Shown: positions 24,428-33,444 of the stretch, one piece after another
Numbering within the stretch: the first letter of the stretch is position 1
Layout: the number at the start of each line of letters is the position of its first letter
DNA from: CAZMLC01 sp964567125
GTDB taxonomy: Bacteria > Verrucomicrobiota > Kiritimatiellia > RFP12 > UBA1067
Direction: 5' to 3'
Assembly: GCA_964567125.1 (NCBI GenBank)
Contig: CAZMLC010000006.1
Coordinates: forward strand, 1 to 64,000
DNA length: 64,000 nucleotides
Notes under the pieces: model-generated
Database searches by the model: none
What the model saw: the letters and a program-made list of their open reading frames with translations, nothing else
What the model was told of the DNA's origin: nothing
Translations under genes and position numbers: made by a program

Positions 24428-25470
24428 ATGAAGAAAACGATTAAAGTCAATGGTCAAGTGATTCCAGAAGAAGCTGTGCAGTTTGAATTTGAACGCCTCG
24501 TCCGTTTTTACACGNNNNNNNNNNNNNNNNNNNNNNNNNNNNNNNNNNNNNNNNNNNNNNNNNNNNNNNNNNNNNNNNNNNNNNNNNNNNNNNNNNNNNN
24601 NNNNNNNNNNNNNNGATTCCAGAAGAAGCTGTGCAGTTTGAATTTGAACGCCTCGTCCGTTTTTACACGGAACACGGCATGTCGAACGACAAGATCCGCG
24701 AAAGCCTTCCTGAATTGATTGAGCATGCCCAACATCAGGCCATCGGCGCCAAACTGCTGCTGGATGAAGCCGCCCGCCTCGACATCAAGGTCAATGAAAC
24801 CGAGGTTGATAAGCAGATCGACCAGATCATCGAGCAAATCGGCGGCCGCGAAGCGTTTGAAAAGGCGCTCGCCGCCCAGAAGACCACGGAAACGCGCTTC
24901 CGCGACCAGATCCGTCAGGGCAAACGCGTCGATACGCTTGTCGAGCAAGCGACTGCCGGCATAGATGAACCCATGGAGACGGATATCACAGCCTATTTCG
25001 TTGCGCACAAAGATGAATTCAGCAAGGGCGAACGCGTGCTGGCACAGCACATCCTCATCACGCCGGATGGCGATACCGAGGTCTCCAAGAACGAAGCCCA
25101 TACCAAGATCGCTGAGATCCGCGAACGCATCGTTTCCGGCAAGAAGTCCTTCGCAGATGAAGCGGCCGCTCATTCGATGTGCCCCAGCGGCAAAGAGGGC
25201 GGCAGCCTCGGCTGGTTCAGCCGCGGCATGATGGTACCGGAATTCGACAAGGCCGTCTTCGCCATGAACATCGGTGACGTCAGTGAGATCATCGAGACGC
25301 AGTTCGGTTATCACATCATCGTGAAGACCGATCACGAAGCCGGCGGCGAGGCTGAGTTCGACGACGTGCGCGAACAGATCCGCGACCTGATCCGCCATAC
25401 GCGTCGCGGCGAAGCCATGACACGCTATGTCGAGGAACTGAAGTCCAAAGCAACCATCGAAATCCTCTAA
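24428..25470 (+). CDS. Parvulin-type peptidyl-prolyl isomerase (interrupted by artificial gap)
   Basis: Removing the 100 N and one 55-bp copy restores a continuous 295-aa frame from ATG 24428 (AGAAGGAA site upstream). Residues about 1-130 form a SurA-like helical domain (EFERLVRFYTEHGMSNDKI). Residues about 140-250 form the rotamase domain with VLAQHILIT, MCPSGKEGGSLGWFSRGMMVPEFDKAVF and FGYHIIVKT. There is no signal peptide or lipobox, unlike periplasmic PrsA/SurA, so it may act in the cytoplasm. It is followed by hemL after 12 bases. Confidence 0.85.
24515..24614. other. Assembly gap, 100 N, with 55-bp duplicated flanks
   Basis: Positions 24460-24514 are identical to 24615-24669. Gap plus duplicate is 155 bp, which shifts the frame. 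Removing it restores the parvulin gene. Confidence 0.92.
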
Positions 25471-25482
25471 CGGATTCAGACC

Positions 25483-26897
25483 ATGACACACGATACGCTC
25501 TTTCAACGCGCTTGCAGCGTGATCCCCGGAGGCGTCAACAGTCCTGTCCGCGCATTCGGCAGCGTGGGCGGTACGCCCATCTATGTCGATGCCGGCAAGG
25601 CAGCGACCATCACGACCTGCGATGGCCGCACGCTGACGGACTTCTGCTGCTCCTGGGGCGCCATGATCCTCGGTCATGCCCATCCGGAAATAGTGGAGTC
25701 CATCCATCGCCAGGCGGCCAAGGGGACCACCTTCGGCATCAACACCGCGATTGAAGTCGAACTCGCGGAGCAGCTGCGCCATCTGGTCCCCGCGTTTGAA
25801 CGTATCCGTCTGGTCAACTCCGGAACAGAAGCCGTGATGACGGCGCTGCGCATTGCGCGCGGTGTCACCGGACGGCGGCGTATCGTAAAGTTTGACGGCT
25901 GTTACCACGGCCACAGCGACAGCGTGCTGGTCGCAGCGGGCAGCGGCCTTCTGACGGGAGGCATCACCTCCACACCCGGCGTGACGCAGGAGGTCGCCAA
26001 CGACACCTTTGTGGTGCCCTACAATGATCTCGCCTCCGTTGCGCAGCTGATGGCGGAGAAGGGTTCCGAGGTAGCCGCCATCATCGTTGAACCCGTAGCG
26101 GGCAACATGGGGCTGGCGTTACCTGCGCCGGGATTTTTGGAAGGTCTGCGCGCACTGTGCGATGCACACGGAGCAGTCCTGATTTTCGACGAAGTCATCA
26201 ACGGTTTCCGCTTCCATCTCGGCTCCTACGCGCAGCTCTGCGCCATCACGCCGGACCTGCTCACCATGGGCAAGGTCATTGGCGGCGGACTGCCGCTCGC
26301 GGCGGTCGGCGGCAAGGCCAGCCTGATGGATCAGCTCGCGCCGAGCGGCAANNNNNNNNNNNNNNNNNNNNNNNNNNNNNNNNNNNNNNNNNNNNNNNNN
26401 NNNNNNNNNNNNNNNNNNNNNNNNNNNNNNNNNNNNNNNNNNNNNNNNNNNTCGCGGCGGTCGGCGGCAAGGCCAGCCTGATGGATCAGCTCGCGCCGAG
26501 CGGCAAGATTTATCAGGCGGGCACGCTTTCGGGCAATCCCCTCGCCGTGGCAGCCGGACTCAAGACGCTGGAGATCCTCGCCCGCGACAATCCCTATCCG
26601 CGCATGGCGGAACTGGGCGCACGCTTCGCAAAGACCCTCAACGACGCAGCGGCGCGTCAGGCGCTCCCGTTCCACTGCGCGCGCTACTGCGGCATCTTCA
26701 CGCTTTTTATGACGACGCAGAAGGTCGCCAATCTTGCAGACGCTAAGACCAGCGACACGCGTGCCTATGGCCGTTACTTCCACAAGGCGCTCGAGGCGGG
26801 TTTCTATCTGCCACCGGCGCAGTTCGAGGTGGGCTTCATCTCCGCCGCGCACACCGAAGCGGATATCGACGGTCTGGCAGATGCCCTGCTCGCATAA
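25483..26897 (+). CDS. hemL: Glutamate-1-semialdehyde 2,1-aminomutase (interrupted by artificial gap)
   Basis: HemL is the PLP enzyme that makes 5-aminolevulinate in the C5 pathway of tetrapyrrole synthesis. The collapsed frame gives 419 aa. Motifs include PGGVNSPVRAF at the N-terminus, NSGTEAVMTALRIARG, KFDGCYHGHSD, FDEVINGFR and the PLP-lysine site MGKVIGGGLPLAAVGG, followed by AGTLSGNPLAVAAGL. The gap and its 55-bp duplicate fall just after the PLP lysine motif; both sides encode the same residues, so the gene is intact. It lies in a plus-strand group with the parvulin gene and glycerate kinase. Confidence 0.93.
26352..26451. other. Assembly gap, 100 N, with 55-bp duplicated flanks
   Basis: Positions 26297-26351 are identical to 26452-26506. 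Removing the Ns and one copy restores the hemL reading frame. Confidence 0.92.
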
Positions 26898-26926
26898 TTT
26901 TCATACACGTTGATTCGGCGTTGCCC

Positions 26927-28072
26927 ATGAAGATCGTGATTGCCATGGATTCGTTCAAGGGCTGTTTGCCCTCGCGCGTGGCAGCCGATGCGGCTGCCAC
27001 AGGAATACGGCGCGCCATGCCGTCGGCCACGCTCTGCTGCGTGCCCGTTGCCGATGGCGGCGAAGGCACGGTGGAGGCGCTGGTGCGCGGCACAGGCGGT
27101 CGCGTACAGACCTGCATCGCGCACGATCCGCGCATGCGCCCGCTGACAGCACAGTATGGCATTCTCGGAGATGGCACAACCGCGGTGATCGAACTGGCTG
27201 ACGCCGCCGGACTTCCACGCATCGAATCCGCGCTGCGCGATCCGCGTCAGACAACCACCTACGGAACCGGCGAGACTATCGCCGATGCGCTCCAGCGCGG
27301 CTGCACCTCCTTCATCATCGGCCTCGGCGGCAGTGCCACCAACGATGGCGGCATGGGACTGCTCGCGGCGCTGGGTGCTGTTTTCTACGACACTGCGGAC
27401 ACGCGGCTTGATCCGATCGGCGCGAATCTGATCCGCGTGGCGCGGATCGATCTTACTGCGCTCCATCCGCGTGCACGGCAGGCGCACTTCACCGTAGCCT
27501 GCGACGTAACCAATCCCCTCTTCGGGCCCATGGGCGCGGCGCACATCTTTGCGCGCCAGAAGGGCGCTGACGATGCCGCAATCGCGCAGCTCGATGACGG
27601 ACTGCGCCACTACGCAGCCGTACTGGAGCGCACGACCGGACGCGCCGTCGCGCAGCAGCCCGGCGCAGGTGCGGCAGGCGGCGTCGGCGCGGCGCTGCTC
27701 GCCTGCTTTGAGACCCAATTAAAATCCGGCATCGCCTGTGTGCTGGAGCAGATCCACTTCGATGCGCTGCTGGAGGGCGCTGATTGCGTTGTGACGGGAG
27801 AGGGCCGACTCGATGGTCAGTCGCTCATGGGCAAAGCACCGACCGGCATTGCGCGCGCTGCGGCGCAAAAGAACATCCCCGTGATTGCGCTGGCCGGCAG
27901 TGTGGCAGCCGACGCGGCTGCCACGCATGCGCAACACATCGATGCCTTCTTCTGCATTCAGCGCGAACCGGTTGAGGTTGCGCGCGCGATGGATCCGGAT
28001 TACGCGGCGGCCGCGATTGCGTCCACCGCCGAAGAGATCGCGCGCCTCATTCAGCGTCTGCGCCCGGCGTAA
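26927..28072 (+). CDS. Glycerate kinase (GarK/GlxK family)
   Basis: The enzyme phosphorylates D-glycerate, usually to 2-phosphoglycerate in this family, linking glyoxylate or serine breakdown to glycolysis. The 381-aa protein has MKIVIAMDSFKGCL at the start, VPVADGGEGTVEAL, LGGSATNDGGMGLLAALG (about 140-157) and the C-terminal VVTGEGRLDGQSLMGKAP. The ATG at 26927 is used; a TTG two codons upstream is possible, and no strong ribosome-binding site is visible. Two 23-bp palindrome copies lie in the coding sequence, near both ends. Confidence 0.92.
   Translation: MKIVIAMDSFKGCLPSRVAADAAATGIRRAMPSATLCCVPVADGGEGTVEALVRGTGGRVQTCIAHDPRMRPLTAQYGILGDGTTAVIELADAAGLPRIESALRDPRQTTTYGTGETIADALQRGCTSFIIGLGGSATNDGGMGLLAALGAVFYDTADTRLDPIGANLIRVARIDLTALHPRARQAHFTVACDVTNPLFGPMGAAHIFARQKGADDAAIAQLDDGLRHYAAVLERTTGRAVAQQPGAGAAGGVGAALLACFETQLKSGIACVLEQIHFDALLEGADCVVTGEGRLDGQSLMGKAPTGIARAAAQKNIPVIALAGSVAADAAATHAQHIDAFFCIQREPVEVARAMDPDYAAAAIASTAEEIARLIQRLRPA
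26978..27000. repeat. 23-bp palindromic repeat, copy 6 (in glycerate kinase)
   Basis: Perfect GTGGCAGCC-GATGC-GGCTGCCAC, read as V-A-A-D-A-A-A-T in the first helix after DSFKG. Confidence 0.9.
27902..27924. repeat. 23-bp palindromic repeat, copy 7 (in glycerate kinase)
   Basis: Perfect GTGGCAGCC-GACGC-GGCTGCCAC, again read as V-A-A-D-A-A-A-T. It is the second copy in this gene and encodes the same octapeptide. Confidence 0.9.
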
Positions 28073-28079
28073 CGCGCAT

Positions 28080-28721
28080 TCACACAACGTGCCGTTTCTC
28101 AAAGCGACGCATAGCGAGTAACAGCAGCGCTGAAACGCCCATGGCCGCGAGGAAGGCAAGCACAAACGAATCGCTCACGTTGCCCCAGCATCCGAGTGCG
28201 GCATAGACGATCGAGACCACCGCATTGCCCACCGTGGCTATGCCGAGCGCGGAGCGCGCAGGATGGCGCACAAAACCGGCAAAGAGGATCGAGGTCTCCG
28301 CGAGCATCGGCACAGGCCGCAAGGCCAGCAGCACCCAGATACCGTAGCGCTGATAGAGCTGTGCAACGACAGCGGCATCGTGCTCGCCCATGACGCGACG
28401 CGCTGAGCGTGCGGCCGCATACCCCAGTGAATATCCGCAGAGCGTGCTTACCGTCATGCCGAGCAACGAAGCCAGCGCGCCATTCCAGAAGCCCAGCGCG
28501 AGTCCGCAGGCGACACTCGCAAGGCTGGAGGGAATGGGCAACACGATGTCCGAGGCGAGCAAGGCGACGAGCAGCGCCGCGGAAAGCCAGGGACGCGCCT
28601 GCGCCTGAGCAATGATCTGCTGCGTCCAACCATCGATGGCCGGCGCCCAGAGCCAGAAGGTCAGGCCGATAATACCCAACACGGCAAACAGAAGGCAGAC
28701 ACTACGAAAAGAGATGCGCAT
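28080..28721 (-). CDS. VTT-domain (TVP38/TMEM64, DedA-like) membrane protein
   Basis: The 213-aa protein has about five hydrophobic segments. The VTT core shows IPSSLASVACGLALGFWNGALASLLG and the conserved RPVPMLAETSILFAG (about 138-152), typical of the SNARE-associated/TVP38 family. Members act as lipid scramblases or flippases, for example for undecaprenyl phosphate; the substrate here is unknown. It starts three bases after the upp stop, so it is the second gene of a upp operon. It converges on the glycerate kinase gene. Confidence 0.82.
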   Translation of the reverse strand: MRISFRSVCLLFAVLGIIGLTFWLWAPAIDGWTQQIIAQAQARPWLSAALLVALLASDIVLPIPSSLASVACGLALGFWNGALASLLGMTVSTLCGYSLGYAAARSARRVMGEHDAAVVAQLYQRYGIWVLLALRPVPMLAETSILFAGFVRHPARSALGIATVGNAVVSIVYAALGCWGNVSDSFVLAFLAAMGVSALLLLAMRRFEKRHVV

Positions 28722-28724
28722 GGA

Positions 28725-29345
28725 TTAAAGCGTACCGAAGATGCGATCTCCGGCATCGCCGAGACCTGGGTAAATGAAATAATTCGCGGTCAATTTTTCA
28801 TCGCACGCCGCGGTATAGATGGCCACCTCGGGATGCGCGCGTTCAACACACGCGACGCCTTCCGGGGCTGCGAGCAGCGTGACCAGCACGCACGTCTTCG
28901 CGCCCGCCTGTTTTAAAATTGAAAGCGCTTCGCACAGCGAACCGCCCGTGGCCAGCATGGGGTCGAGAACGAAGACCGTCGTCGCATCATTCACGGGCGG
29001 AATGTTTTTATAATAGGTGACCGGCGCGGCGGTCTTTTCATCGCGCTTGATACCGATGAAGCCAACCGTGGCATCCGGGACGAGGAGCTGCGCAGTTGCA
29101 AGGAAGCCGAGCCCTGCGCGCAAGACGGGAACAAACATCACGCGATCCGCAAGCTGATATCCCTGCGTGGCGGCGAGCGGCGTCTCAATGGGAGCCGGTT
29201 TCACCGCAAGCGTTTTCAGTGCCTCAGCGAGCAGGAAGAACGAAATACGATTCATGGCATCGCGGAACATGCGGACCGTAGTCTCACGATTGCGCAGCAC
29301 AGCGAGTTCATGTTTGACACACGGATGTTCGACGATCTGCAACAT
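28725..29345 (-). CDS. upp: Uracil phosphoribosyltransferase
   Basis: Upp converts uracil and PRPP to UMP in pyrimidine salvage. The 206-aa protein has the family motifs VPVLRAGLGFLATAQLLVP, the PRPP loop LDPMLATGGSLCEAL (about 127-141) and the C-terminal GLGDAGDRIFGT, where uracil binds. GAGGAAAG lies just before the ATG. The HU-like gene's terminator ends only about 15 bases upstream, so upp needs readthrough or a promoter lying within that hairpin. Confidence 0.95.
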   Translation of the reverse strand: MLQIVEHPCVKHELAVLRNRETTVRMFRDAMNRISFFLLAEALKTLAVKPAPIETPLAATQGYQLADRVMFVPVLRAGLGFLATAQLLVPDATVGFIGIKRDEKTAAPVTYYKNIPPVNDATTVFVLDPMLATGGSLCEALSILKQAGAKTCVLVTLLAAPEGVACVERAHPEVAIYTAACDEKLTANYFIYPGLGDAGDRIFGTL

Positions 29346-29360
29346 ACTCTTTCCTCGAAT

Positions 29361-29396
29361 AAAAAAAGGCGGATGCCCTTTGCAGGACTCCGCCTC
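29361..29396 (-). terminator. Rho-independent terminator between HU-like gene and upp
   Basis: On the minus strand GGCGGA (29389-29394) pairs with TCCGCC (29368-29373), with partial pairing inside the loop, followed by seven T. It is 15 nt from the upp start codon. Confidence 0.75.
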
Positions 29397-29417
29397 ACAT
29401 GAGAAACGTCGCTCGAA

Positions 29418-29714
29418 TTAAGCGAGAACGGCGTCCTTCGCTGCCTTAGCCAAGCGGAACTTTGCAACTGTCTTTGCAGGGATGACCATTGCTTCGCCAG
29501 TCTTCGGATTGCGGCCTGTGCGCTTTGCGCGTTTGACCTTAATCAGCTTACCAAGACCCGGAAGCATGATGCCCTTCTTGTCCTTTGCACCTTCATACGC
29601 AATCTTGAGCAATTCATCATAGACCAAAACAGCCTGCTTCTTGGTGATTTCCCCAGCAGCAGCGATTGCTACGAGAATTTCGCTTTTCGTCTTAGGTGTA
29701 CTCTTCTTCGCCAT
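29418..29714 (-). CDS. HU/IHF-family DNA-binding protein
   Basis: The 98-aa protein has the HU fold: N-terminal helices (KTKSEILVAIAAAGEITKKQAVLVYDEL), the LPGLGKLIKVKRAKR strand and the DNA arm GRNPKTGEAMVIPAKTVAKF. The C-terminus has a short Lys/Ala tail. It differs from canonical HU by the MAKKSTPKTK extension. It should bind and bend DNA in the nucleoid. ATG 29714 has a strong AAGGAG site. A promoter and a leader hairpin are upstream and a terminator is downstream, so it is monocistronic. Confidence 0.92.
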   Translation of the reverse strand: MAKKSTPKTKSEILVAIAAAGEITKKQAVLVYDELLKIAYEGAKDKKGIMLPGLGKLIKVKRAKRTGRNPKTGEAMVIPAKTVAKFRLAKAAKDAVLA

Positions 29715-29735
29715 GGCAATAACTCCTTTTTGTTT

Positions 29736-29757
29736 ACATGGATTATTTACTCCATGT
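29736..29757 (-). promoter_or_regulatory. Leader hairpin of HU-like gene
   Basis: Inverted repeat ACATGGA (29736-29742) with TCCATGT (29751-29757), in the leader between the promoter and the ribosome-binding site. It may stabilise the mRNA or be an operator. Confidence 0.5.
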
Positions 29758-29766
29758 GTTGTCAGT

Positions 29767-29795
29767 AAAATACCCCTATTTGTAAAAGGAATCAA
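29767..29795 (-). promoter_or_regulatory. Sigma-70-type promoter of HU-like gene
   Basis: On the minus strand TTGATT (29790-29795) and TATTTT (29767-29772) are exactly 17 bp apart, in an AT-rich stretch 53 bp before the start codon. Confidence 0.65.
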
Positions 29796-29824
29796 TAGCA
29801 AAACTTAAAAAAATCCAAGTTTTT

Positions 29825-31852
29825 TTACGTTTTTTTATTTTCGCGGCAGGCCTGTAAAACGATTCCCGTGCGACACGGTAAATAAACTTTTATGATGTGA
29901 CACAATTCGCTGCCACGCTGTTCTTCGAGACGGACGAAACGTTGGTTTGCTGCGATCCGATTCTGTCCGCCGAAACAGGTGTCGTCCGTGCTCAGCACCA
30001 ATTCGTATTCATTGGCCGGTGGCACAACAATCGGGAAATCAACCGCCGAGCGGCTGTTGTGAAAATTAAAGGCGATGACCAGCGAACCGCGCTCAAAGAC
30101 GAGAATCTTTTCATCGTTGGAACAGAGCAAGCGCCGGGGCTTGGTATGTTCTAACGCGCGTGCCTGCGTAAAGGTCTTCAGCAGCGCGGCATCGAAATCC
30201 GCTAAGCACGAATAGAGCAGGTCAGGGTTATCGCGCAATGACCATTGACGGCGCGCATACTGATACGAGAAGCCATTGCCTTCGCGCGGGAAATCGATCC
30301 ACTCCGGATGCCCGAACTCGTTGCCCATGAAATTGAGATAGGCGTGGCCGCAGGCGGCGAGCGTAGCCAGACGCGCAAGCTTATGCAGGGCCACACCGCG
30401 CTCAGTCGCGAGGTTCTGCGTATAGCGCGACATCGCATCGTAGATCGACGCATCGACCAGCTGGAAGAAGAGCGTCTTACCGCCGACGAGCGCCTGGTCG
30501 TGGCTCTCCACATAATTCACGGTCTGCTCATCTTGACGGCGATTGGTCAATTCATGCCAGAGGTAGCAGATATTCCAATCCTCGTCGCGCACATCGCGCA
30601 CTAGGCGGAACCAGCATTCTGGCACACCCATAGCCATGCGGTAGTCAAAACCGGCGCCGCAATCCTCGACTGGCGCCGCGATCCCCGGCATACCGCTGAC
30701 ATCTTCCGCGATCGTGATGGCGTCCGGGCGTACAGCGTGGATCACGCGATTCGCCAGATTGCAATAAATCCAGGCGGCTTCATCGACGGTCGCATCGAAA
30801 TACTGGCTATAGTCAACAAAGTCCACGCCCAGGCCGTGATGCAGGTAGAGCATGCTGGTGACACCGTCGAAACGGAAACCATCAAAGCGGAATTCATCGA
30901 GCCAATAGCGGCAATTCGAAAGCAGGAAGTGCAGCACATCGGTCTTGCTGTAATCAAAGCAGCGTGAATCCCACGCCTCATGCCAGCCGCGGAATCCGTC
31001 GTGAAAATATTGATACGCGCTACCATCGAACAAAGAGAGGCCGTCGCGCTCATTCTTGACCGCATGCGAGTGCACGATATCCATGATCACGGCAATACCC
31101 AGACCATGCGCGGCATCGACCAGCTGTTTCAATTCCTCGGGTGTACCGAAGCGCGAAGAGCAGGCGAAGAAACTCGAGACGTGATAGCCAAACGATCCAT
31201 AATAAGGATGCTCCATAATCGCCATCAGCTGGATCGTATTGTACCCACCCGCAGCGATGCGGGGTAATGTCTTTTCGCGGAACTCGGTATAGGAACCAAC
31301 CCGGGGCTCCTCCTGCGCCATGCCCACGTGCGCCTCGTAAATCAGCGGCACGCGCTCAGGCACGCGGAAATCATGCTTCCACGGATAGGCGGGCACATCC
31401 CAGACCTGCGCGGAGAAAAGGCCTGTCGTCGCATCCTGGACCACGCGGCGCGCATAGGCGGGAATGCGTTCCCCGCAACCTCCATTCCATGCCACCTCAA
31501 GACGATAGTACTGTCCATGCTTCAGCGCATGCAGCGGCAACACGCGTTCCCATACATCGCGTCCGGGCAGGCGTTGCAGCTGAAAGGCCTCCTCCTTCTT
31601 CCAACCGGAGAAATCACCGACCAGCCAGATCGCGGTTGCATTCGGTGCCCACTCGCGAAAGACCCACTGATCTATTTGCTTATGCAGGCCATAGTACTCG
31701 TGCGCACAGGCGAATTCAGCGAGTGATCCCGGATGTGATGCGAAACGTTGCGCGGCCTGTTCAGCAGCCTGAGCTCGTTGGTGAATATACTCCGCGTAAG
31801 GGGCCAAATACGGATCATCCAGCACGTGCGCACGTTTCGCATGCAAAACCAT
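29825..31852 (-). CDS. glgB: 1,4-alpha-glucan branching enzyme (GH13)
   Basis: GlgB introduces alpha-1,6 branches into glycogen. The 675-aa protein has an N-terminal CBM48 (WVFREWAPNATAIWLVGDFSGW) and a GH13 barrel. FRFDGFRFDGVTSMLYLHHGLG (about 320-341) holds the nucleophile Asp, TIAEDVSG (about 382) the acid Glu, and VNYVESHDQ (about 449) the third Asp. The pattern is like the eukaryote-type (GBE1) branching enzymes found in several bacterial phyla. ATG 31852 follows a GAGGTG site, eight bases after the glgA stop, so the genes form an operon. Confidence 0.92.
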   Translation of the reverse strand: MVLHAKRAHVLDDPYLAPYAEYIHQRAQAAEQAAQRFASHPGSLAEFACAHEYYGLHKQIDQWVFREWAPNATAIWLVGDFSGWKKEEAFQLQRLPGRDVWERVLPLHALKHGQYYRLEVAWNGGCGERIPAYARRVVQDATTGLFSAQVWDVPAYPWKHDFRVPERVPLIYEAHVGMAQEEPRVGSYTEFREKTLPRIAAGGYNTIQLMAIMEHPYYGSFGYHVSSFFACSSRFGTPEELKQLVDAAHGLGIAVIMDIVHSHAVKNERDGLSLFDGSAYQYFHDGFRGWHEAWDSRCFDYSKTDVLHFLLSNCRYWLDEFRFDGFRFDGVTSMLYLHHGLGVDFVDYSQYFDATVDEAAWIYCNLANRVIHAVRPDAITIAEDVSGMPGIAAPVEDCGAGFDYRMAMGVPECWFRLVRDVRDEDWNICYLWHELTNRRQDEQTVNYVESHDQALVGGKTLFFQLVDASIYDAMSRYTQNLATERGVALHKLARLATLAACGHAYLNFMGNEFGHPEWIDFPREGNGFSYQYARRQWSLRDNPDLLYSCLADFDAALLKTFTQARALEHTKPRRLLCSNDEKILVFERGSLVIAFNFHNSRSAVDFPIVVPPANEYELVLSTDDTCFGGQNRIAANQRFVRLEEQRGSELCHIIKVYLPCRTGIVLQACRENKKT

Positions 31853-31860
31853 TTTACACC

Positions 31861-33429
31861 TCACTTTCCATCGTTTGGGGATTTCTCATCGCCAGCATGG
31901 AAACTTCTCACCAAAGGGCGGTGCAACATTTTTTCATAGATATCAATATACGCCTGCGCACAGACTTCATGCGTAAACCGTTCGCGGCCCTCCTGCATGA
32001 TCCGTGAAATCTGCGCTTCGCGCACCTCCGCAGGCCGCTGGTAGAACGCCATCGCTTGATCCATGGCCCATTCCAGCCCGCGGCTGTCATAGACGTTAAA
32101 GGTGAAGCCATTACCGGTACTGTTCTCCAGGTTCAGATGCTCGACGGTATCGTGCAGCCCTCCGGTGTCGTGCACGACAGGCAGCGAACCATAGAGCTGG
32201 CCGACCATCTGCGGCAGGCCGCACGGCTCAAAGAGCGAAGGCACCAACGTGAAATCCGAAGCCGCGAAACCAAGCTTCGAAAGCCCTTGATGAAAATCGC
32301 ACACCGCCAGGCGACCATAGAGTTCATGGAATTTCAGGATGTCGTAAAATGGCTTCTGATACGCACCGTTCGCCACGACCGCGACCTGCGCGTGCTGCTT
32401 CCAATAACGCGCCAGAAAACGATAGAGCATATCCGTCAACAGCTGCGGCCCCTTCTGCGCAGGATCAAGGCGTGATGGCCAGAAGAAGATCGGCGCATCG
32501 GGATTCTCTTCCAGTCCTACCTTGCGCTGGAAAGAGACTTTGTTCAGCCGCTTGGCTTCGCGATGCGTCGCCGCGGTATAGCGCACTTTGATCAGCGGAT
32601 CAGTAGCGGGGTCATCCGTGGCATCCGGCGCATTCAGAATACCGACCGCGCACTCGGCCTTGCATTTATTGCGGATCTCCTGACGCAACTCGCCGGGAAT
32701 GAAGTCATGCCAGCCATTGACAATTTCGCGCAGGAAGGTCGGACTCACCGTGTTGATATAATGTGCCGCAAAAACGCCGCTGGTCTGCATATCGACCAGA
32801 TTGTCCGCACGCGACTCCTCGTAATTGATCGGCGGGCGCGAGTAATAGAGGTTGCTCCAGAATTCGGCTGCATCAATACCGGAATCCTCGATTTGCTCCA
32901 ATGACAATTTATGCGTATGGATGTTGTGCACGGTAAAGAGGCAAGGAATGCCCATGCGGCGCGCAGCTGCGGGAATGAGACCGGTCATCCAGTCGTTACA
33001 GTGAATCAAATCCGGCTGCACCGTAGGAATAATGTTGTTGATCACCTCGCGCGAGAAGGCCAGGGCCAGTTTAGGATTTTCCTCCTGCGCATTGCTATAG
33101 ACCGTGTCGCGATAGTAGAAACAGCGATCTTCCGCCAAGTGGATCCGGCTATCGGAAAGGCGGCTTTTATAGACGCGCAGCTCATCGCTGATCAACTGTC
33201 CCACATCCACATGAAACATCCGCCGATAATGCGGCAGCGCCACGTGAACATCGGCACCTGCATCGAAGAGCGCCGCAACTAGCGAGGCTGAGACATCCGC
33301 TAATCCGCCGGCCTTGGCCGTCAGATGGTTCGCCATATTCCCCATACCTTGAGGCAGATAGGTGATTTCAGGCGTGACAATCAGAATCCGCGGACGGTCC
33401 CCCTTTTTTTTCATGGTCTTTTTTTTCAC
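31861..33429 (-). CDS. glgA: Glycogen synthase (GT5)
   Basis: The 522-aa glycosyltransferase of family 5 extends alpha-1,4-glucan from ADP- or UDP-glucose. It has the N-terminal donor motif TAKAGGLADVSASL (about 36-49), LIHCNDWMTGLIP, and the C-terminal PSLFEPCGLPQMVGQLYGSLPVV with the catalytic Glu, then TGGLHDTV. GTG 33429 is the best start, with GAGGAG eight bases upstream; an ATG at 33414 is possible. It lies between the coiled-coil gene and glgB in one operon. Confidence 0.9.
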   Translation of the reverse strand: MKKKTMKKKGDRPRILIVTPEITYLPQGMGNMANHLTAKAGGLADVSASLVAALFDAGADVHVALPHYRRMFHVDVGQLISDELRVYKSRLSDSRIHLAEDRCFYYRDTVYSNAQEENPKLALAFSREVINNIIPTVQPDLIHCNDWMTGLIPAAARRMGIPCLFTVHNIHTHKLSLEQIEDSGIDAAEFWSNLYYSRPPINYEESRADNLVDMQTSGVFAAHYINTVSPTFLREIVNGWHDFIPGELRQEIRNKCKAECAVGILNAPDATDDPATDPLIKVRYTAATHREAKRLNKVSFQRKVGLEENPDAPIFFWPSRLDPAQKGPQLLTDMLYRFLARYWKQHAQVAVVANGAYQKPFYDILKFHELYGRLAVCDFHQGLSKLGFAASDFTLVPSLFEPCGLPQMVGQLYGSLPVVHDTGGLHDTVEHLNLENSTGNGFTFNVYDSRGLEWAMDQAMAFYQRPAEVREAQISRIMQEGRERFTHEVCAQAYIDIYEKMLHRPLVRSFHAGDEKSPNDGK

Positions 33430-33444
33430 AAGCAAAGCTCCTCA

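Noticed and set aside
26547..26556. Half palindrome GTGGCAGCCG in hemL
   Set aside because: It codes the normal NPLAVAAGL motif of the enzyme and has no second arm.
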